Part shown: one piece after another, positions 1 to 7,343 of the stretch | Numbering within the stretch: the stretch's first letter is position 1 | How the letters are laid out: each line of letters starts with the position of its first letter | NCBI GenBank assembly: GCA_903859705.1 | Contig: CAIONQ010000076.1 | Span: forward strand, 1-64,000 | DNA: 64,000 bases | Reading direction: 5' to 3' | Origin: an uncultured Chthonomonas sp. | GTDB taxonomy: Bacteria > Armatimonadota > Chthonomonadetes > Chthonomonadales > Chthonomonadaceae | Translations under genes and position numbers: made by a program | The notes under the pieces: generated by a model | Told to the model about the DNA's origin: nothing | The model's input: the letters and a program-made list of their open reading frames with translations, nothing else | Database searches by the model: none

Positions 1-390
1 AACAACAATGTGTGACTGTTTATTGATGGATTTATGACGGATCACGTATGCTTCAACCAGGCTTAACAGCATAGAAATTAATTAGTTAATACTTAATGAT
101 ATTTTACGAGCGATGATATCGAAGCAGACAGTGTAGAAACAACATCCTGTATAGTCTATCAATAGTTGTTGTAAAAAATCAGTTACGTGGCGGTAACTAG
201 AAAACCGATAACATTATTTTAAGCACGCAATACTTCGCTTTTTTCGCAGCGAAACATAGTCTCCCCATGCTTGTCCGTTACCTTCAGATACCAGGAAACC
301 CGCGCTTCAGGCTCTGATACGGAAGGCAACGACGGCACACAATACTCCAATTCACAACTCCCAATCTGCTGGGAGAGAAAGGGCAAGACA
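1..390. other. AT-rich leader region, no gene seen
   Basis: This stretch from the window edge to the first start codon is AT-rich up to about position 230 and then closer to the local average. I see no convincing coding frame, RNA gene or repeat in it. It presumably carries the promoter of the PEP-CTERM gene that follows, but no clear -35/-10 pair stands out. Confidence 0.4.
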
Positions 391-1356
391 ATGAAAAGAT
401 CTGCCGTGAGAACAGGCCTTCGTCTGTCACTTGCCGCTCTTGGTACTGCCTGTGCCATGGGTTCCGCTTCAGCAAATGGAACGTTGAATGTTCTGTATGC
501 AGTGGATAGCAATCACTCTAACATCGATGTATTTGACGCAACCCATACCCTGATTTCCACTCTGCACGATAGCACCAATGGAAACCTTGAGGGCCTCGCC
601 ACCACGTCAAACGGTACGGTTTATGTAGGGGGCACAAGCGGAAAAGTTGACTACTTCGATGCGAGTGGGGTATTGCAGGGCAGCCTCCACACCTTTGCCA
701 ATGAGGTCACTGGACTTGCTTCTGACAAAAGCGGGAACGTATATGTGGCTACCGGGAATAGTATTTACAAGTTAAACAGTTCCGGAACCATCTTAGCTAC
801 CTATACCTCCACCGTCCCTGGAATCCTGGAGATGTACGGTGTTACGGTAGATAAGAATGGCACCGTGTGGGGTGTTTCTCAAACTCAGGGCGGCGCAACC
901 GTATACAAACTCAATTCCAGCCTTGGTGTGATACAAACGCACTTCCTTGCTGGTGGATGGGCGACCGCTAATTCAATCGCAGTGGACAACAATGGAAATC
1001 TGGTGATCGCGGACCGAGACATAGGTAGAATTCATACTGTAAACACCACAACCTGGTCCGACACTTTTTACGGATCGACCACTGGCCTGAGCGTTGCTAT
1101 TGATAACAATGGTGTGTTTGGCCCTCTTGGCGCGCTTTATGTTGGGCAAGGGGCGATCCGGCAGGTAAACGAATCGAACGGTGCCGTTCTGGATACTCTT
1201 AACACACCTGGCCAGAACATTGATGCAATGGCATTCGGCAAGTTCCAGGCTCCCGGGGTGCCAGAGCCGGGGAGTGTTGCCCTGTTGATGTGCAGTGGTG
1301 CAATCGGCACATCGTTGATGCTCCGCCGCCGTAGAGCTAAGAACAGCGGCGAGTAG
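391..1356 (+). CDS. PEP-CTERM secreted beta-propeller (NHL/SMP-30-like) protein
   Basis: A secreted 321-residue protein. The chosen ATG is preceded by a purine-rich GGGAGAGAAAGG stretch and opens a signal peptide (MKRSAVRTGLRLSLAALG, cleavage near SASA-NG). The frame extends further upstream, but that would bury the signal. Residues about 25-285 form repeated beta strands with motifs such as GLATTSNGTVYVGG and SIAVDNNGNLVIADRD, typical of NHL/SMP-30-like propellers. The C terminus is a PEP-CTERM anchor: VPEPGS at 290-295, a hydrophobic helix, then RRRR. In known systems such tails are processed by an exosortase. None is encoded here, so the sorting enzyme must lie elsewhere. The ligand is unknown. 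A strong hairpin terminator follows, so the gene is probably monocistronic. Confidence 0.85.
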   Translation: MKRSAVRTGLRLSLAALGTACAMGSASANGTLNVLYAVDSNHSNIDVFDATHTLISTLHDSTNGNLEGLATTSNGTVYVGGTSGKVDYFDASGVLQGSLHTFANEVTGLASDKSGNVYVATGNSIYKLNSSGTILATYTSTVPGILEMYGVTVDKNGTVWGVSQTQGGATVYKLNSSLGVIQTHFLAGGWATANSIAVDNNGNLVIADRDIGRIHTVNTTTWSDTFYGSTTGLSVAIDNNGVFGPLGALYVGQGAIRQVNESNGAVLDTLNTPGQNIDAMAFGKFQAPGVPEPGSVALLMCSGAIGTSLMLRRRRAKNSGE

Positions 1357-1380
1357 GGAGAAATCAATTCTCTGCTGGCC

Positions 1381-1434
1381 AGAACGCCGGCGATCAGCGT
1401 GTGAGCAATTCACACGCTAATCGCTGGCGTTCTT
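1381..1434 (+). terminator. Rho-independent terminator after PEP-CTERM gene
   Basis: A long inverted repeat pairs AGAACGCCGGCGATCAGCGT with a nearly perfect complement (ACGCTAATCGCTGGCGTTCT) around a short loop, followed by TATTTGTT. It lies 25 nt after the stop codon of the upstream gene. Confidence 0.8.
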
Positions 1435-1552
1435 ATTTGTTATGGATCTAAGAAACCGATGCCTCTTCACAGCCAATACATGAATATCGCATGCGCGCGT
1501 ATAAACTGTACTCAACACAACTAAACCTTGCTTGCCCGGAGGAAACCAGCAG

Positions 1553-3712
1553 TTGAAACTTACTCGGCGGCAATTCGCAGCGCTTTCAGGCAGTGTTGCT
1601 GTATCAACCTCATTAAGGACGGAAGCCATGGAGAGGGCAATGCAGCCTGTTCCCGTTTTAGAGCACAATGCTGAGTTTGTGCGTGCGCCTGGCCAGGCGG
1701 CAGATTACAACCTGTGGCGGCTGGAATTGCAGAAACTGGTTCAGAAGCTACGAGCGGAGCTGCTCGATGGCTGGCAACAGCTCTATAATCGGACCGATCT
1801 GCAGTGGTCTTCAGGTAATTTCGGATGCTATTTCGCCTTTTTATACGATGAGGAGTTATACGACCGTGTTAAGCGCCGCTGGAACATTGCGGCATTCTTG
1901 AAACGCATGCGGTCCGATTTTTGCGGCATCGATTCGGTGGTGTTGTGGCATGCATACCCGCGCATTGGGCTGGACAACCGCAATCAGTTTGATTTCTACC
2001 GGGATATGCCGGGCGGCCTCACCGGCTTACGGGGCATTGTGCGCCAGTTTCATGCGCATGGCATTAAGGTATTCATCGATTACAACCCCTGGGATCAGGG
2101 AACACGTCGCGAAGAGCACGGCGATGAGGCGGCGTTGGCAGATCTTTGCGCACATATAGAAGCAGATGGTATTTTTCTGGATACTATGAATGCGGCACCA
2201 ACCGCCCTGCGGGCGGCCGTTGATGCAAGGCGTAAAGGAGTGTTATTTGAACCTGAAGTACGCCCGGAAATATCGGAGTTGCCCGTTTGTACTGCCTCCT
2301 GGGCGCAGTGGTTTAATACGTTTCCAGAGCCTGGCTTGCTGCTGCACAAACTAATAGAGCCGCGGCATATGCAGCATCAGATACGGCGCTGGGATGCCGA
2401 CCATTTGTTGGAGATTGAAACAGCCTTCTTTAACGGCAGCGGAATGCTGATTTGGGAAAACATATTTGGAAGCTGGAACGGATGGTCGGCAGAAGACAAG
2501 ATGTTGTGGCGTCGCGCCGTGCCAATCTTACGAGGGTTCAGCCATGAGCTATCATCTGGTAACTTCCTGCCATACATTCCTACACTGGTGCCTGAAGTTT
2601 ACGCAAACAAGTGGCAGGGGGAAGAAATAGACCTATATTTAATTACGAACCGAAGCGGGGATGCGCCGAGAGGAGATTTGCTACCTCTGGGAGCACTTAC
2701 CCCAAACGATGCTGTTTGGGATCTCTGGCAAGGCAGCAAAATTGTGCCTTCCGCAAATGGGAATGTTGCTTTCAAAGCTGGTCGCCTCAGTGCGATAGCG
2801 GTTACGCACAGTAAGGTGGCCATAGAGCGAGTTCAGCGGTTTTTACGCCAAACCTCCGTTCGGCTCGGCACTCCGCCATTTGCTCCACGCACTGCGCCAG
2901 TACTCCTAAAACCTGCACCCCCTGCATCAATTGAAGCTGGCGCCGGTGCCACCATCCACGGAGCAATGCTTCCCGTTCCAGCGGGAACTGTACGGATGCA
3001 GCTTTCTCATATGCGGCGAGAGTGCGGCTGTTATCCAGATGCCTCTACAACGAAAGATCAGCTGGATACGTTTTTGATGGGCGTTCCGCATGATGGGCTG
3101 GTGAAGCATGACTCCGGCGAAATCCATCTTGCTGCATTCTATATCGATCAGCATCCGGTTACCAATGCTCAGTTTGAGCGCTTTGTGCTGGAAACAAACT
3201 ACCGACCTGCCGACGCCACAAATTTCCTGAAGCACTGGGGAGGCAAACCGTGCCCGGAAAGCCTGCATAACCTACCCGTGGTATATGTTGATCTTGAGGA
3301 TGCACGCGCCTTTGCGCACTGGATTGGGGGCCGCCTGCCTGCAGAAGCAGAATGGCACTATGCTGCGCAGGGGGCGGATAACCGCAAGTGGCCATGGGGG
3401 AATGAGTTACAACCACACTTTTGCCCCACAGATGGCAAACTGCATTCCATAGGAAGTTATCCGCAAGCAGCAAGCCCGTTTGGATGCCAGGAGATGACCG
3501 GCAGCGTATGGCAGTGGACCGAAAGTGAGCGCTCGGATGGCCACACCAGAAGTGTGACTTTACGCGGCGGAAGTTTCTATAAAGCCGATGGAAGCATCTG
3601 GTACTTTCCTGGAGGGCCACAGCCACTAAATTCCCACGCTAAGATGATACTGATGGCTCCGGGGCTTGATCGGTGTGCAACGGTAGGCTTCCGATGCGTA
3701 CGGGATGCCTGA
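1553..3712 (+). CDS. TIM-barrel glycosidase-like protein fused to an FGE/sulfatase-modifying-like domain
   Basis: A 719-residue predicted exported protein. The TTG start at 1553 is chosen because a GGAGG lies 10 nt upstream (1538-1542) and it begins directly with a Tat-like signal (KLTRRQFAALSG). An earlier in-frame TTG at 1532 precedes that ribosome site. Residues about 50-430 look like a TIM-barrel glycoside-hydrolase-like fold of the alpha-galactosidase type: VVLWHAYPRIG, FIDYNPWD (174-181) and DGIFLDTM (205-212) resemble barrel strand ends. Residues about 500-719 match the formylglycine-generating enzyme family (FLMG, IDQHPVTNAQFERFV, GRLPAEAEWHYAA, LRGGSF, VGFRCV). The Cys pair that follows RGGS in true FGEs is absent, because the sequence there reads FYKADGSIWYFP. 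This half is therefore probably a binding or scaffold domain rather than a sulfatase activator. Substrate unknown. Confidence 0.75.
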   Translation: MKLTRRQFAALSGSVAVSTSLRTEAMERAMQPVPVLEHNAEFVRAPGQAADYNLWRLELQKLVQKLRAELLDGWQQLYNRTDLQWSSGNFGCYFAFLYDEELYDRVKRRWNIAAFLKRMRSDFCGIDSVVLWHAYPRIGLDNRNQFDFYRDMPGGLTGLRGIVRQFHAHGIKVFIDYNPWDQGTRREEHGDEAALADLCAHIEADGIFLDTMNAAPTALRAAVDARRKGVLFEPEVRPEISELPVCTASWAQWFNTFPEPGLLLHKLIEPRHMQHQIRRWDADHLLEIETAFFNGSGMLIWENIFGSWNGWSAEDKMLWRRAVPILRGFSHELSSGNFLPYIPTLVPEVYANKWQGEEIDLYLITNRSGDAPRGDLLPLGALTPNDAVWDLWQGSKIVPSANGNVAFKAGRLSAIAVTHSKVAIERVQRFLRQTSVRLGTPPFAPRTAPVLLKPAPPASIEAGAGATIHGAMLPVPAGTVRMQLSHMRRECGCYPDASTTKDQLDTFLMGVPHDGLVKHDSGEIHLAAFYIDQHPVTNAQFERFVLETNYRPADATNFLKHWGGKPCPESLHNLPVVYVDLEDARAFAHWIGGRLPAEAEWHYAAQGADNRKWPWGNELQPHFCPTDGKLHSIGSYPQAASPFGCQEMTGSVWQWTESERSDGHTRSVTLRGGSFYKADGSIWYFPGGPQPLNSHAKMILMAPGLDRCATVGFRCVRDA

Positions 3713-3842
3713 TGGCAGCGGGCACGCGATTTCAATCAATTACAGAATCTCGCCCATGTTCTACCATGCTCTGTCGGTATACTTAATCCAGAGGCCCCGT
3801 CTGTTGGGGCCGGCACGGTTTGAAGGAGCATTGGTATAACAA

Positions 3843-4883
3843 ATGAGGAGTAGATTCCTCGCGGCGGTCTTGGCTATGGGCATTTTTGCCTGCGTCACCG
3901 GACCCGCGGCACCCAGAGACGGGCAGCCGTTAAAGCGCGCTCTCGGTTTGCAAACGTATCGACTTGTTTGGGAATGTTATGTTAACAACAACTGGGAGAT
4001 TTACACCTCCCGGGCAGATGGTTCAGGCATTCACAACCTCACGAACACCCCCGGCGTTCATGAGCACGATCCGCATCCTTCGCCAGATGGGAAGTACATT
4101 GCTGTTTCGGTAGATACAGGAGAAGGCCGCACAGCAATTCGCAGCCTGTGGGTAATGAACTCCGATGGCAGCAACCGTAAAAAAGTGGCTGATTACGCTC
4201 GGGAACCGTTCTGGAGCCCGGATAGCAAGCACGTTGGATATCTGCCACAACTGTATCCCAAGTTCTTCGTTGCAGAAGCCTACAATAAAGGCATGCTGTT
4301 TTACGATGTATCTACAGGCAAAACGGAGCCACATCCCAACTCTGCCGGTATTCGCAGCATCTACAATCCCAGCTATTCAAGAAATGGCAAATGGATTGCG
4401 GTTGTCAAAGATGGCGAGCCCGATGGCATCATTTTGATCGATGCGCACGGCAGCCGGTTTATCAATCTGCACTGCATTGGGTGCCGCCCAAACCTGGCCC
4501 CGGATTGCAAGCACATAGCCTGGGGCACAACCGATCACGAACTTTGCATTGCGCCGATAGATCTAAGTTCTGAAAACCCTGTTATAGGGAAGCCGCAACT
4601 GTTGATCCGAGATGCAGAATTTAAGATCTACCACATACACTGGTCGCCGGATAGCAGTTACGTGGCCTTTAGCCGCGGCCCGGAGGGCAAGGGAGATCTC
4701 AACAAAGTTGGTACCTTCCAGAGCCCAAATGAGATTATTGGCGTGTATGGTGAGGGGTGGAACGTCTGGGTGGCCAATGCGCGCAAAACAGGTGTGATCG
4801 ATCTGAATCATCCCAATTCTACGGATTTCATCAAGATAACCACCAATGGGCTGAGTAACAAACAGCCAGAGTGGGTGAAGTAG
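3843..4883 (+). CDS. TolB-like WD40/PD40 beta-propeller protein, exported
   Basis: A 346-residue protein with an N-terminal hydrophobic signal (MRSRFLAAVLAMGIFACVTG). Cys17 sits in a poor lipobox (IFAC), so a lipoprotein is possible but unproven. The body consists of TolB/PD40 propeller blades: WEIYTSRADGSGIHNLTN, HPSPDGKYIAVS, LWVMNSDGSNRKKV, WSPDSKHVGYL, HWSPDSSYVAFSR. These repeats occur in periplasmic TolB and in many secreted proteins of unknown role. No tol-pal genes adjoin it, so it should not be called TolB. The ATG follows a GAAGGAG site about 13 nt upstream, and the gene ends before a strong hairpin. Function unknown. Confidence 0.8.
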   Translation: MRSRFLAAVLAMGIFACVTGPAAPRDGQPLKRALGLQTYRLVWECYVNNNWEIYTSRADGSGIHNLTNTPGVHEHDPHPSPDGKYIAVSVDTGEGRTAIRSLWVMNSDGSNRKKVADYAREPFWSPDSKHVGYLPQLYPKFFVAEAYNKGMLFYDVSTGKTEPHPNSAGIRSIYNPSYSRNGKWIAVVKDGEPDGIILIDAHGSRFINLHCIGCRPNLAPDCKHIAWGTTDHELCIAPIDLSSENPVIGKPQLLIRDAEFKIYHIHWSPDSSYVAFSRGPEGKGDLNKVGTFQSPNEIIGVYGEGWNVWVANARKTGVIDLNHPNSTDFIKITTNGLSNKQPEWVK

Positions 4884-4918
4884 CGACAGGCAATAAGCTT
4901 GCCATGAAACAAACACAA

Positions 4919-4960
4919 AAGAGTGGCGACAGGGCAACCCTGCCGCCACTCTTCTGTTTA
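4919..4960. terminator. Bidirectional terminator between convergent genes
   Basis: AGAGTGGCG-A-CAGGGCAACCCTG-C-CGCCACTCT forms a near-perfect hairpin (4920-4952). On the plus strand it is followed by TCTGTTTATTTT. On the minus strand it is followed by TTTTGTGTTT. It can end both the propeller gene and the small minus-strand gene. Confidence 0.8.
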
Positions 4961-4973
4961 TTTTGTGTAGCCG

Positions 4974-5225
4974 TTAAACCTGCGGTTCGGGCTTCGGCAA
5001 ATCTTCTGCGTGAATAAATTGCGCTTCCACCCAGCGTTTAAACTTCACGCCATCAGGGTTGGTAGCGATAATCTCAAACGAGTAGGGCGCACCTTCGTAG
5101 CTGCGGATTTTGGTGATGTGCACACGCACCCGCTCGCCAATGCGGTTCTTTTTAGTATCCAGCAGGTCAACAAACGCGTCGCAGCCAACCTCAAGCCCGG
5201 TCTGCACGCTCACTTCGTCACTCAT
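4974..5225 (-). CDS. Small hypothetical protein (83 aa)
   Basis: I do not recognise a family. The gene is supported by a consensus ribosome site (AAGGAGAT) six nt before its ATG and by a terminator directly after its stop. The product is acidic and soluble with no signal or membrane segment. Its alternating hydrophobic pattern (GCDAFVDLLD, ERVRVHITKIRSYEG, YSFEIIA, VKFKRWVEAQFI) suggests a compact beta-rich fold. A short proline-rich tail (LPKPEPQV) ends it. It stands alone and faces away from both neighbouring operons. Confidence 0.65.
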   Translation of the reverse strand: MSDEVSVQTGLEVGCDAFVDLLDTKKNRIGERVRVHITKIRSYEGAPYSFEIIATNPDGVKFKRWVEAQFIHAEDLPKPEPQV

Positions 5226-6059
5226 AAAATCTCCTTACACCCCTGCTGTTGCCGCTAAGTACGCAACTGAAACCAGGGCTCCAAAAGGCTATGCGCAGTA
5301 AACGCGCTGCATGGTTATATTCTACGTTAACCGGGCAGGAGCCTGCCAGATCTTGAGGTGATTTACGGGATGGCGAATCTTTGATGGCTCGGGCTTTCTA
5401 AATCGATTGAATGCGTTCTGCCGAGCCCTTGCGGCTTTGCCTGCCTTTCATCCGAAGGGAGCGGGGGGCACAACCTTTCAGACCAAGAGCACCATCCATC
5501 CGCAAGGCGGCATTCACATTTAATCCTCTCCCACCGGCAGAATGGTGCTGATGCCGAATTGGCTTTCGACACTTAACTATGAATGGCTTATATCCCGGGC
5601 GAATGAAATACAATCTTGAGGACGATAACCCCGGCCGAACCTTTCCAGTGGAAATTGCTGTTTACCTGCCTCCGATTGATTGACGATATACACGCGGCTA
5701 AGGATGGCTATGCCGTTATATATCTCCGTATTGGTGCCACATAGTTAGTGTTTCCATAAGTAACACCCGGTGATTGGGCCGCCGGCCTGTATCGTCCCTG
5801 TTGGACTCCCCGAGTGTCAGATTGTATACACGTAACAAGCTGAAAACGAACTATCGAATACAGTTGATCTAATTGGGCTTGCACATATGCTGTCAATGGA
5901 TGGCAGAAATATACAATTATACTTATCTGCGGAATTGAGCGTCTGATTGTTTTATTGCAATGTTATATAATTTTGATAACTATAATTTCTTAGCGTTTTA
6001 GAGCAAAGGTGCCGTTAGGAAATTATAGCCTGTCAAAATACATTGTGGAGGAACCGCGC
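5226..6059. other. Gene-free interval with a GC-rich island
   Basis: About 830 nt without a credible gene. The short frames within it lack ribosome sites and recognisable composition. Positions 5390-5560 are GC-rich, with small near-palindromes (CCGCAAGGCGG near 5500, CCGAAGGGAGCGG near 5455), unlike the flanks. The last 130 nt before the next gene are very AT-rich with TATAAT-like hexamers near 5964 and 5979, probably its promoter region. Confidence 0.4.
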
Positions 6060-6719
6060 ATGCGACGTCTCTGGTTTCGTGTCCTGGCAAGTATAGGATT
6101 TATTTCGCTTCTGGGTGTTGGAAGTAAGGCGAACGCTCAACTCGTTAACGGCGATTTTGAAGCTGGATCTTATGTGTTTGATGGATTAGGTATTGATTCG
6201 CTGGCAGTTGGTTCGACAGCAATTACAGGTTGGACTACCGTCGGCGCTGAAATTGCCGTTATTACGCAACCCAATAGAGTTGCGGTGACCGCAGAATCAG
6301 GCAACATTAGCCTGGATTTAACGGGATACCATGACTCGAGCCCTTACGGTGGCATATCCCAGACTGTAAACACCGTTGCTGGCAGAAACTATTCTCTGAG
6401 CTTCTTCCTCGGTTCTCAATTCGGGAACGTAAGCATCGACGTAACCACGGGGCTCACTACAAAAAGGTATACAAATTCCTCTGGCGGCCCTGGCCCGGTG
6501 TGGCAACAGTATACGGACGACTTTACGGCCACAGGGGAGACGGTTATTCAATTTCTCGGAATCTCTGCGACCACAGGTTTTTATATACCTTTGGACAATA
6601 TCAGCCTAACCGGAGATTTTGATGCGCCAGTGAACACACCTGAGCCAGGTAGTTTCGCGCTAATTAGCGGTGTTGCTGTCGCTGTTGTGCAAATTAGTAG
6701 GCGTAGACATTCGAAATAA
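6060..6719 (+). CDS. PEP-CTERM secreted beta-sandwich protein
   Basis: A 219-residue secreted protein. The ATG at 6060 has GGAGG eight nt upstream and begins a clear signal peptide (MRRLWFRVLASIGFISLLGV, cleavage near NAQ-LV). An in-frame GTG at 6009 would place that ribosome site inside the gene. The mature region starts LVNGDFEAGSY and includes ITGWTTVG, GISQTVNTVAGRNYSLSFFLG and YIPLDNISLTGDF, features of DUF642-like carbohydrate-binding jelly-roll proteins. The C terminus is a PEP-CTERM anchor: TPEPGS at 193-198, hydrophobic helix, then RRRH. It is the second exosortase-type substrate in the window and is not part of an operon. A surface or matrix role is inferred. Confidence 0.85.
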   Translation: MRRLWFRVLASIGFISLLGVGSKANAQLVNGDFEAGSYVFDGLGIDSLAVGSTAITGWTTVGAEIAVITQPNRVAVTAESGNISLDLTGYHDSSPYGGISQTVNTVAGRNYSLSFFLGSQFGNVSIDVTTGLTTKRYTNSSGGPGPVWQQYTDDFTATGETVIQFLGISATTGFYIPLDNISLTGDFDAPVNTPEPGSFALISGVAVAVVQISRRRHSK

Positions 6720-6759
6720 CTTTCGCCGTGAGCTTGCCTTGACTTGATATCATTCAAAC

Positions 6760-6800
6760 AAAATGGGCCGACTTCAGCCAATGATTTGCGGCCCGTTTTC
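6760..6800 (+). terminator. Rho-independent terminator after second PEP-CTERM gene
   Basis: AAAATGGGCCG (6760-6770) pairs with CGGCCCGTTTT (6789-6799) across an 18-nt loop and ends in a T run, about 40 nt after the stop codon. Confidence 0.65.
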
Positions 6801-7343
6801 TCAACTGTGTTTTGCAGATAGGAGTTGTTTTCGGCACATTGGTTTCCGGTGAAATTTCCAGCATGGCAGCCTTCCATTCTAGATGTCAGGTGGTGTCGGA
6901 GCGTTTTATATTTAGATTCGCGTATATTCATCTATGATGCATCTGCAATCCCAAACAGTCTAATCGGGAGCTGGTTGGCGTAAAGTATCCCCTCACATAT
7001 TCAAATTTTGAGAAAATGTTGGTTACCATACTCTGGACTCAAAGTAACTCTATCGGCGCCGACTCAACGAGGTGTTAACACTGACACAGGCCAGAATTGA
7101 CACTGCGCAGACCTGATGTGATGCATCGCCATCTCCTGCGACAGCTCGGTAATGCGCTCGATGGAGGGCCGTAGGGCAGAGGTACTATGCAGATTAACGC
7201 GTTAGGAGAGTGAGCTTCTTAATAGGCATGTTCTTTGGATCAGTTGGCGTGGATAGTGGCTGGACTCCCCAGGATAGGAGGGCTGCTCCAGCCGCAAGTT
7301 TATCGTGCGCGGTGTGCGGCCCCACCGATTCCCAATATTGCGA
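6801..7343. other. Gene-free interval, possible decayed coding sequence
   Basis: No intact gene or RNA is seen. On the minus strand around 7085-7200 a short frame reads ALRPSIERITELSQEMAMHH before a stop. It has protein-like composition but no start or continuation, so it may be a gene remnant. The rest holds nothing I can name. The glycan operon ends at 7344. Confidence 0.3.

Noticed and set aside
3843-4883. Assignment of the propeller gene as tolB
   Set aside because: Only the repeat type matches; length is shorter than TolB and no tol-pal genes adjoin.
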